From Acidobacteriota bacterium (GTDB taxonomy: Bacteria; Acidobacteriota; Vicinamibacteria; Vicinamibacterales; JAFNAJ01): a stretch of 5,895 bases of DNA. The stretch covers positions 1 through 5,895 of the forward strand of contig JAFNAJ010000196.1 of the NCBI GenBank assembly GCA_017860085.1, given 5' to 3'. The notes below the pieces were generated by a model that was given only the letters and a program-made list of their open reading frames with translations, did no database searches and was not told the origin of the DNA. The translations under genes were made by a program, and so were the position numbers. This document shows, piece by piece, positions 1 to 5,774 of this stretch (position 1 is its first letter; every line of letters begins with the position of its first letter).

Positions 1-1319
1 CGGGCGACGTCGGCGGCCGTGACAGCCAGCAGGCGATCGACGTAGGTTGCGTAGTAGTCGTCAGGCAAACCGTAGACGATCAGTTCACTGTAGGCCGCGG
101 CCACGTCGCCCGACGTCTCGAATCGACCCGGGAAGCTGAACGCGACGTAGTTCTTGGCCTTGCTCAGTTCCTCGGCGGTCACTGGCTGGCGGATGCCGTT
201 CAGTTCGTTGAAGAACTCAGTGACCGCTTCGGCGGTCTTGTCGGTCTGCACCATGGCGCTGGCGGCGAAAGGCCCAGCGGCACGGCGCATGTCGAACCGT
301 GAGCTCGCCCCATAGGCGTAGCCGTGCTGCTCGCGCAGGTTCTGGTTGAGCCGCGAGGTGAACGAGCCGCCGAGGATGGTGTTCATGACCTCGATTGCGA
401 AGTAGTCGGGCGTCGCACGTGGGGCGCCCACGGCGCCAATCGCGATCACAGACTGCGCCGCGCCCGGCTTGTCGATCACGGTGACCGCCCGGGCCTGGGC
501 CTGCGACGGCGCGGACAGGTTCACCGTTGGCGGGGGGCCAGCGGGCGCGCGCCAGCCGCCAAGGGCCGCCTCGAGCAACGGCAGCACGCTGGCAGGCGTC
601 ACGTCGCCCACCACGAGGAGCGCCGCGTGATCGGGGCGCACGTGGGAGGCGTGGAACTGGCGCAGGTCGTCCCGCGTGAACGCCTTGATGGTGGCGGAGG
701 TGCCCGACGCGGTCGTGCCGTACCGGTGCTCGCTCCCATAGACAATAAGCGGGAACGCGATGCTCGAGATCGCCGGGGGGCTGTCCTTGGCCGTTCGCAG
801 CGCGGTGAGCCGCTGCTCGCGCAGCCGGTCGAGCTCGCGCTGCGGAAAGTCGGGCCGCACCACCACGTCGGCCATCAACGACAGCGCAGGCTGAAGTCGC
901 GCGACGGGCACCGAGAGACCCACGACGGTGGCGTCGAAGGAGCTCGAGGCCGACAGGTCCGCACCGAGGTAGTCGAGCTCGTCGGCGAGCGCCAGGGCGT
1001 CCTTGCCGCCCGCGCCCTCGGTCAGCATCGCCGCCGTCAGGCTGGCCAGGCCGAACTTGCCGGCCGGATCGGCCGCGCTGCCCGACTTGACGACGAGCGC
1101 GAGGTTCACCATCGGCACGGCGTGCCGCTCGATGATCCACACCGGCAGGCCGCTGGTCAGTACGTGTTTCTGCACGACGGGCAAGGTCATCCGCGGCGCT
1201 GGGCCCGGCGTTGGTGCGGTGGAGCGGTCGGGTGGGGGCGCGGTTGGCTGGGCAGGAGCCTGGGCGAGCGCGGGCCTGCCGAGCGCGAGCGCGAGGGCGA
1301 GAGCGGTGAGCATGCGCAT
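1..1319 (-). CDS. M16 peptidase-like protein, catalytically degenerate partner subunit (3' end missing)
   Basis: Reading the minus strand from the ATG at 1319 gives 439 codons open to the window edge, so the C-terminus is absent. Residues 1-20 form a signal peptide (MRMLTALALALALGRPALAQ), followed by a Pro/Ala-rich linker to about residue 45, so the protein is exported. From residue 50 it follows the M16 (pitrilysin/processing peptidase) fold. Where an active enzyme has HxxEH, this protein has S93-L-T-A96-A97, so both zinc histidines and the catalytic glutamate are gone. The second domain keeps the family's motif at about residues 320-337 (SRLNQNLREQHGYAYG), the Arg/Tyr element of M16B inactive subunits. 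It lies 20 nt downstream of an active M16 gene, with a GGGAG ribosome site 7 nt before the ATG. Role inferred: non-catalytic subunit that binds substrate or completes the chamber of a heteromeric protease. An in-frame ATG two codons later (1313) is an alternative start. Confidence 0.9.
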   Translation of the reverse strand, partial: MRMLTALALALALGRPALAQAPAQPTAPPPDRSTAPTPGPAPRMTLPVVQKHVLTSGLPVWIIERHAVPMVNLALVVKSGSAADPAGKFGLASLTAAMLTEGAGGKDALALADELDYLGADLSASSSFDATVVGLSVPVARLQPALSLMADVVVRPDFPQRELDRLREQRLTALRTAKDSPPAISSIAFPLIVYGSEHRYGTTASGTSATIKAFTRDDLRQFHASHVRPDHAALLVVGDVTPASVLPLLEAALGGWRAPAGPPPTVNLSAPSQAQARAVTVIDKPGAAQSVIAIGAVGAPRATPDYFAIEVMNTILGGSFTSRLNQNLREQHGYAYGASSRFDMRRAAGPFAASAMVQTDKTAEAVTEFFNELNGIRQPVTAEELSKAKNYVAFSFPGRFETSGDVAAAYSELIVYGLPDDYYATYVDRLLAVTAADVA

Positions 1320-1339
1320 GATGGGTCTCCCTTCCCCGT

Positions 1340-2761
1340 TCACTGCTGCTTCGGCAGCACCGTCAGCTCGACTCGACGGTCTGGAGGCAACCACGTCAGG
1401 ACCGTCGCCTGCAGGTCGGTCTCCGACCGCGCGCGGTAGCGCGACACGTCCTCGTTGAAGAAATCGGGATTTCCGGTCGCCACGTAGTAGCCGTTGAGGA
1501 GATCAGCCTTGCCGCCGAATCCGCCGACACGCTCGAGCGCCTCGAAGTACTGCGCCTCGATCTGGTTCACGGCACGCTCGAGCTCACGGGCCGTGGGCGG
1601 CTCGCGCCGGAGCCGGTCGAGCTCCTCGTCGACGATCGCACGCACCTCGTCGATCATCGCCTGCGGCGTCTTCGCCGGCGCGCCGGGCGCTGGCTTGGCC
1701 GTGACGACGATGACGAATTGCGAACCAAGGGCGGACGAGCGCTGCGTGGCGAACACGTTCTGCGCAACCTGGAGGTCGTAAACGAGCCGCTTGTACAGGC
1801 GCGAGTTCTTGCCCCCGGCCAGCACGCTGGCCACCAGATCGAGGTCGGCGTCGGCCGGGGCGAACTGCCGCGGCGTGAGCCACGCCAGGTAGATCCTCGG
1901 CAGTTGCACGCGGTCCTCCATCGTTTCGCGCACGACGGACGTCAGCTTTGCTGGTGCCGCTGCAACTGGGGGTGGGTCGGGGCCGGCCTTCACGTCGCCG
2001 AACCACTTCTCGACGAGCGCGCGCGTCTTCACGGGATCGATGTCGCCGGCAACCACGAGGCTCGCGTTGGCCGGCACGTAGTACGTCTTGAAGAAGTCGG
2101 TGACGTCCTGGTGACTGGCGGCGGAGAGGTCGTCCATGTAGCCGATGACCGGCCAGTGGTAGGGATGCTCCTTCGGGTAGAGCAGCTCGCCGAGACGCAC
2201 CTGGGCCTGCCCATAGGGGGCGTTCTCGACGCCCTGGCGGCGCTCGTTCTTCACGACGTCGCGCTGACCGTCCACCAGCGCGGGCGAGACCACGTCGAGC
2301 AGGTAGCCCATGCGGTCCGACTCGAGAAACAGCGCGAGTTCGAGCGCGTTCGACGGCACGTTGATCCAGTAGTTGGTCCGATCGTTGTTGGTCGACCCGT
2401 TGTTGTCGCCGCCGGCGGCCTCGAGCAACGAGTCGAACTCGCCCTCCTTCACATGCTTCGACCCTTCGAACATGAGGTGTTCGAAGAGGTGGGCGAACCC
2501 GGTGCGCCCGGGTTTCTCCCGCCCTGAACCGGCGTGGTACCACATGTTGACCGTGACGATCGGCACCGTACGGTCCTCGTGGAGAATCACCGTCAGGCCG
2601 TTGGGCAGCCTGAACAGGGAGTAGGGGACGGTGAGCTTCGCCGGCGTCGGCGTTTCAGCCGCGGACGTGGCAGCGCTGGTGGCCTGCTGCGCAGCGGTCG
2701 GACCACCAAGCGCGAGCAGAGCCCCCACGGCGAGGCACCGTGACAAACGTTGTAGGCGCAT
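1340..2761 (-). CDS. Secreted M16 zinc metallopeptidase (active subunit)
   Basis: This 473-residue protein is an M16B-type zinc endopeptidase of the insulinase/processing-peptidase superfamily. Numbering from the ATG at 2761, the inverted zinc motif HLFEH is at residues 91-95 (His91 and His95 bind zinc, Glu94 is the catalytic base), and Glu173 in KNERRQG, 78 residues further on, is the expected third zinc ligand. Family hallmarks GRTGFAHLFEHLMFEG and GGDNNGSTNNDRTNYW are intact. The second domain carries the SRLYKRLVYD segment (about 320-329). The N-terminus (MRLQRLSRCLAVGALLALGGPTAAQQ) is a signal peptide with likely cleavage at TAA|QQ, so it acts outside the cytoplasm. An ATG at 2800 is in frame, but the one at 2761 is preferred: it has a GAGGAG site 5 nt upstream and starts directly with the signal peptide. 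The next gene, 20 nt downstream, encodes the degenerate partner. The natural substrate is unknown. Confidence 0.95.
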   Translation of the reverse strand: MRLQRLSRCLAVGALLALGGPTAAQQATSAATSAAETPTPAKLTVPYSLFRLPNGLTVILHEDRTVPIVTVNMWYHAGSGREKPGRTGFAHLFEHLMFEGSKHVKEGEFDSLLEAAGGDNNGSTNNDRTNYWINVPSNALELALFLESDRMGYLLDVVSPALVDGQRDVVKNERRQGVENAPYGQAQVRLGELLYPKEHPYHWPVIGYMDDLSAASHQDVTDFFKTYYVPANASLVVAGDIDPVKTRALVEKWFGDVKAGPDPPPVAAAPAKLTSVVRETMEDRVQLPRIYLAWLTPRQFAPADADLDLVASVLAGGKNSRLYKRLVYDLQVAQNVFATQRSSALGSQFVIVVTAKPAPGAPAKTPQAMIDEVRAIVDEELDRLRREPPTARELERAVNQIEAQYFEALERVGGFGGKADLLNGYYVATGNPDFFNEDVSRYRARSETDLQATVLTWLPPDRRVELTVLPKQQ

Positions 2762-2766
2762 GTGAA

Positions 2767-2772
2767 CTCCTC
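2767..2772 (-). promoter_or_regulatory. Ribosome binding site deciding the M16 peptidase start
   Basis: The minus strand reads GAGGAG then five bases (TTCAC) then ATG at 2761. This near-ideal Shine-Dalgarno sequence supports the start at 2761 over the in-frame ATG at 2800, whose upstream sequence has no such site. The extra 13 residues from 2800 would also precede the signal peptide unnaturally. Confidence 0.8.
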
Positions 2773-2782
2773 GGGTAGGCAG

Positions 2783-2799
2783 TGTCGGGCAGCCCGACA
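2783..2799. promoter_or_regulatory. 17-bp inverted repeat, candidate operator (dyad 1)
   Basis: TGTCGGGC-A-GCCCGACA is a perfect 8-bp inverted repeat around a single base. It lies in the 82-bp gap between the divergent M16 and aminotransferase genes, 22 bp upstream of the M16 ATG. Such a compact odd-length dyad suits binding by a dimeric repressor. Read as RNA it could also fold as a 7-bp stem with a three-base loop in the M16 leader. No regulator gene is in the window, so the factor is unknown. Confidence 0.45.
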
Positions 2800-2807
2800 T
2801 AGTTTAT
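2799..2807. promoter_or_regulatory. AT-rich core of the divergent promoter region (possible -10 elements)
   Basis: ATAGTTTAT is the only AT-rich stretch in the intergenic region and lies between two inverted repeats. On the minus strand it contains TAAACT, matching four of six positions of a TATAAT-type -10 box; on the plus strand TAGTTT matches three. No convincing -35 box is visible at the usual distance on either strand. Transcription would be expected to start just inside the flanking dyads, but this is inference from position only. Confidence 0.25.
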
Positions 2808-2814
2808 CCTCGGA

Positions 2815-2829
2815 CGAGGCCCGGCCTCG
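2815..2829. promoter_or_regulatory. 15-bp inverted repeat, candidate operator or leader hairpin (dyad 2)
   Basis: CGAGGCC-C-GGCCTCG is a perfect 7-bp inverted repeat around one base, ending 14 bp before the aminotransferase ATG at 2844. Its centre (2822) is 31 bp from that of dyad 1 (2791), about three turns of DNA. As RNA it could form a 6-bp stem with a CCG loop just before the start codon, where no good ribosome site is seen, so it might affect translation. Sequence this GC-rich produces short palindromes by chance, hence the modest confidence. Confidence 0.35.
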
Positions 2830-2843
2830 CCCGCCTGTTGCGC

Positions 2844-4043
2844 ATGTTCTCGAGCCGTCTTCCGCACAGTCTCGTCGCCAACGCGCTTGCCAACGCCGTT
2901 GCAGGCGTCCGCGCGGCGGGCGGCAGCCTGGTCGACCTGACAGTGTCGAACCCCACCCGCGTGGGCATTTACTACCCGCCGTCGCTCCTTTCGCCGCTTG
3001 GCGATCCCCACGCGCTCAGCTACCGGCCCGAGCCGTTCGGGTTGCGCGGGGCGCGCGAGGCAGTGGCGGGCGAGTACGCACGCCGCGGGCTGGCCGTCGC
3101 GAGCGATCGGCTCGTGCTCACCGCGAGCACCAGCGAGGCGTACGCGTTCCTGTTCAAGCTGCTGTGCGAACCTGGCGACGAGATCCTCGTTCCGCGCCCG
3201 AGCTACCCGCTGTTCGAACACCTGGCCGCGCTTGAAGCCGTGCGCGTGGTGCCCTACCCGCTCGAGTATCACGGGGTCTGGACCATCGACCTCGCCTCGC
3301 TCGAGCAGGCCCGGACCCCGCGAACCAAGGCCGTGGTCGTGGTCTCGCCGAACAACCCAACGGGCTCGACCCTGAAGCAGCGCGAGGCGGCCTGGCTCGA
3401 CGCCTTCTGTGCGAGCCACGACCTGGCCTTGATCGCAGACGAGGTCTTTGCCGACTATCCCATCGAGCCAGCGGGCGACGCGTCGCGGAGCGTGGTGCCC
3501 GGCGCCGGATCCACCGAGAGCCCGAGCGCCCTCACCTTCGCCCTCGGGGGCCTGTCGAAGTCCGTCGGCCTGCCGCAGGTGAAGTTGGGCTGGGTTGCGG
3601 TTGCAGGGCCGGCAACGTTGGTGGAGGCGGCGCTGGCACGCCTCGAACTGGTGTGCGACACGTACCTCTCGGTGTCGACGCCCGTGCAGGTCGCGCTCCC
3701 GCGGCTGCTGCACGACGGATCGGTCGTGCGCGAGGCCATCCGCGAACGGCTCGCAGTGAACCACGCCGCCTTGCGCCGATTGGCCGCTGATCATCCCGAA
3801 TCGACGGTGCTCGGGATCGAAGGGGGATGGTCCACTGTGCTTCGCGTGCCCGCCGTGACTTCCGAGGAGCAGCTCGTCGTGGACCTGGTCGAACGCGAGC
3901 GGGTGCTGGTGCACCCCGGGTACTTCTTCGACTTCCCGCACGAGGCCTACCTCGTCGTCAGCCTGTTGCCCGCCCCTGACGTCTTTCGTGAGGGCATGAC
4001 GCGCACGTTCCGTGCGGTTGCCATGCTGGAGCACACGCGATGA
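2844..4043 (+). CDS. Class I/II PLP-dependent aminotransferase
   Basis: A full-length (399 residues) fold-type I aminotransferase, cytoplasmic with no signal peptide. Numbered from the ATG at 2844, visible motifs are SNPTRVG (35-41), the YRPEPFGLRGAREAVA segment (about 60-75), PNNPTG (169-174, cofactor Asn), ADEVF (Asp199, pairs with the pyridine nitrogen) and GGLSKSVGLPQVKLGW, where Lys239 is the expected Schiff-base lysine. Cofactor binding therefore looks intact. Near the C-terminus, where relatives such as aspartate aminotransferase have an arginine that holds the substrate carboxylate (Y-x-R-x-S context), this protein reads YLVVSLLP, with Val371 in its place. Phe203 also stands where a tyrosine is common (DEVY). 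The amino donor and acceptor cannot be named. A TTG two codons upstream (2838) is an alternative start; neither has a clear Shine-Dalgarno, the nearest GAGG being 18 or more nt away. The stop overlaps the malQ start. Confidence 0.92.
   Translation: MFSSRLPHSLVANALANAVAGVRAAGGSLVDLTVSNPTRVGIYYPPSLLSPLGDPHALSYRPEPFGLRGAREAVAGEYARRGLAVASDRLVLTASTSEAYAFLFKLLCEPGDEILVPRPSYPLFEHLAALEAVRVVPYPLEYHGVWTIDLASLEQARTPRTKAVVVVSPNNPTGSTLKQREAAWLDAFCASHDLALIADEVFADYPIEPAGDASRSVVPGAGSTESPSALTFALGGLSKSVGLPQVKLGWVAVAGPATLVEAALARLELVCDTYLSVSTPVQVALPRLLHDGSVVREAIRERLAVNHAALRRLAADHPESTVLGIEGGWSTVLRVPAVTSEEQLVVDLVERERVLVHPGYFFDFPHEAYLVVSLLPAPDVFREGMTRTFRAVAMLEHTR
4028..4031 (+). promoter_or_regulatory. malQ ribosome binding site inside the aminotransferase gene
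   Basis: GGAG lies 8 nt before the malQ ATG at 4040, within the last codons of the aminotransferase gene. Start and stop share the four bases ATGA (4040-4043), the usual arrangement for translational coupling, so malQ is probably made from the same transcript. Confidence 0.6.
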
Positions 4044-5605
4044 CGACAAACCCCGTTCGCGGACGTCATGCGGGCGTGCTCGTCCCGCTGTTCTCGGCAA
4101 CCTCGAGCCGCAGCTGGGGCATCGGCGAGATCGGCGATCTCGTGCCGCTCTCCGGCTGGCTGAGGAGCGCAGGCTGCGATCTCGTCCAGTTGCTGCCCGT
4201 CAACGAGATGGCTCCCGGGGATGACTCGCCCTATTCAGCCATCACGGCGATGGGCATCGACCCGCTCTACATCAGCGTCTGGGCCGTGGACGACTTCGCG
4301 GCGCTCGGGGGCGAGGGCGCCCTGCCGCTGGCGCAGCGCACCGAGCTCGGCACTCTGAGGGCCGCGCGTCGCGTCGAATACCGACACGTTCGCGCGCTCA
4401 AGCTGCCAACGCTGCGGTCGTGCGCCGAGCGCTTCTTCGCCGAGGAATGGCCGCAAAGCACGCCGCGGGCCGCGGAGTTCGCGCGGTTCGTCGAGGGCCA
4501 GGCCTGGTGGCTCGACGACTTTGCGCTGTTCCGGGCGCTGCGCGACCGCTTCGACGGCGCCGCCTGGTGGCGATGGCCCCGCCCGTTGCTCGAGCGCGCT
4601 GACGAGGCGCTCAACGAGGCCCGTCGCGACTTGGCGACAGACATCCGCTTCCACCAGTACGTGCAGTGGGTGGCCGACGAGCAGTGGCACGGCGCGCGGC
4701 GCGAGTGCGCCCCCGTGATGCTCTTTGGCGACCTGCCATTCATGGTACGCGGCGACAGCGCCGACGTCTGGGCCCGGCACCACGCGTTCCGCTTCGACGC
4801 GACGGTGGGTGTGCCTCCCGATGCGTTCAGCGACACGGGTCAGGATTGGGGGCTGCCGGTCTACCGATGGGACGTCTTTGCGAAGGAGGAGGACGCGTGG
4901 ATCCGTGAGCGGGCGCGCCGCAGCCTCGCGCTCTTCGACGGCTACCGCATCGACCACCTCGTGGGCTTCTATCGCACCTACTTCATTCCGCGGGACGGAT
5001 CGCCCCGGGGATTCGTCCCGGCGCACGAGTCCCAGCAGCGCGCCCAGGGCGAACGGCTGATGCGCCTGTTTCTCGACAGTGGCGCGTGCGTCATCGCCGA
5101 GGACCTCGGCACCGTCCCCGACTTCGTGCGGGCGTCCATCAAGCGACTCGGCCTGCCCGGGTACCGCGTGCTCCGGTGGGAACGCGACTGGGACGAGGAC
5201 GGTCAGCCGTTCCACGACCCGCTGAAGTGGCCCCGCGTCTCGGTGGCCACGTCGGGCACGCACGACACCGACACGCTGGTCGAGTGGTGGGAAACGAGCG
5301 ACGTCGCCGAGCGCAGGGCGCTGTGCGCCATTCCAGCACTGAAAGAGCGCGGGCTGGATCCGAGCGTCGAGACCTGCACGCCGGCCATTCGCGACACCCT
5401 CCTCGAGCTCCTGTTCGCCTCCGGGTCGGACTTCCTGATCGTGCCCATCCAGGACGTGTTCGGCTGGCGGGACCGCATCAACACGCCGGCGACGCACGGC
5501 CACGACAACTGGACGTGGCGCCTGCCGTGGCCGGTCGACCACTTGCCACAGGTCGACGAGTCGCGCGCCCGGGCTGAAACGCTGCGGGAGTGGTCGGCGC
5601 GCTGA
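4040..5605 (+). CDS. malQ: 4-alpha-glucanotransferase (amylomaltase, GH77)
   Basis: This cytoplasmic enzyme moves alpha-1,4-glucan segments between maltodextrins, releasing glucose, in maltodextrin or glycogen turnover. At 521 residues it matches the compact bacterial amylomaltases rather than the longer E. coli MalQ. Landmarks: LLPVNEMAPGDDSPYSA (51-67), GDLPFMVRGDSADVWA (230-245), GVPPDAFSDTGQDWGLPVY (257-275), YRIDHLVGF with the nucleophile Asp305 (302-310), IAEDLGTVPDF with the acid/base Glu354 (352-362), and SGTHDTDTLVEWW with the stabilising Asp409 (405-417). The acceptor-side segment RINTPATHGHDNW is at 479-491. All three catalytic acids are present. The classical HFRGF after the nucleophile is HLVGF here, and PGT near the C-terminus is PAT. 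The gene is coupled by an ATGA overlap to the aminotransferase. Its last codons lie in the first copy of a 28-bp tandem duplication, and the TGA stop comes from the start of the second copy. Confidence 0.96.
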   Translation: MTTNPVRGRHAGVLVPLFSATSSRSWGIGEIGDLVPLSGWLRSAGCDLVQLLPVNEMAPGDDSPYSAITAMGIDPLYISVWAVDDFAALGGEGALPLAQRTELGTLRAARRVEYRHVRALKLPTLRSCAERFFAEEWPQSTPRAAEFARFVEGQAWWLDDFALFRALRDRFDGAAWWRWPRPLLERADEALNEARRDLATDIRFHQYVQWVADEQWHGARRECAPVMLFGDLPFMVRGDSADVWARHHAFRFDATVGVPPDAFSDTGQDWGLPVYRWDVFAKEEDAWIRERARRSLALFDGYRIDHLVGFYRTYFIPRDGSPRGFVPAHESQQRAQGERLMRLFLDSGACVIAEDLGTVPDFVRASIKRLGLPGYRVLRWERDWDEDGQPFHDPLKWPRVSVATSGTHDTDTLVEWWETSDVAERRALCAIPALKERGLDPSVETCTPAIRDTLLELLFASGSDFLIVPIQDVFGWRDRINTPATHGHDNWTWRLPWPVDHLPQVDESRARAETLREWSAR

Positions 5606-5629
5606 AACGCTGCGGGAGTGGTCGGCGCG
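5573..5629. repeat. Perfect 28-bp tandem duplication at the malQ 3' end
   Basis: Bases 5573-5600 (starting GCTGAAACGCTG, ending GGTCGGCGC) are repeated exactly at 5601-5628, and the next base also matches. Because 28 is not a multiple of three, the second copy is entered in another frame, and its leading GCTGAAAC supplies the in-frame TGA that ends malQ at 5603-5605. With one copy, the malQ frame would run 13 codons past the Arg now at 521 to a TAG at 5670-5672. The lack of any mismatch suggests a recent event or an assembly artefact. Confidence 0.9.
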
Positions 5630-5663
5630 ACACAGGCGCGCCCGCGCCACGAGACGCGCCGAC
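5621..5663 (+). terminator. GC-rich nested stem-loop after malQ (possible terminator)
   Basis: GTCGGCGCG at 5621-5629 pairs perfectly with CGCGCCGAC at 5655-5663, a 9-bp stem. The 25-nt loop holds a second inverted repeat, GGCGCG at 5635-5640 against CGCGCC at 5643-5648. It begins 15 nt after the malQ stop and before a convergent gene, the place for a terminator. No T-rich tract follows on either strand, so it is not a classical intrinsic terminator; it could instead mark an mRNA 3' end or be chance in GC-rich DNA. The same 9 bases occur in the first repeat copy (5593-5601), giving an alternative pairing. Confidence 0.35.
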
Positions 5664-5774
5664 GGCCGGTAGGCACCGCAATCAGAATCGGTCGGGGCGA
5701 CATGGCTGCAGCAGGTTGGTGCGGACGCCGTCCAGGATCTCGATCGACGCCAGGCGACCGCGTGCGGCGTCGCA
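5664..5774. other. Intergenic gap between convergent genes
   Basis: No gene is supported here on either strand. It holds a 7-bp inverted repeat, CGACGCC at 5745-5751 against GGCGTCG at 5766-5772, just past the stop of the minus-strand gene, which could form a weak hairpin at its 3' end but lacks a T tract. The minus-strand frame continuing past the TAG at 5775 stays open for 30 more codons to a TGA at 5684-5682. Confidence 0.4.

Noticed and set aside
324..1439. 371-codon plus-strand open frame opposite the second M16 gene
   Set aside because: It is a shadow frame: Arg/Gly/His-rich without motifs, while the minus strand gives a signal peptide and a full M16 pattern.
1718..2527. 269-codon plus-strand open frame opposite the active M16 gene
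   Set aside because: It is antisense to HLFEH-containing coding sequence and has no domain or plausible ribosome site.
2762..2800. Thirteen-codon N-terminal extension of the M16 peptidase from the ATG at 2800
   Set aside because: The ATG at 2761 has a strong Shine-Dalgarno sequence and begins directly with a signal peptide. The extension would overlap dyad 1 and put polar residues ahead of the signal.
2655..4100. Long 481-codon open frame on the minus strand opposite the aminotransferase
   Set aside because: It is an antisense shadow of a gene with clear motifs. Its product is rich in Arg, Gly, His and Gln with no recognisable domain, as expected from the complement of GC-rich codons.
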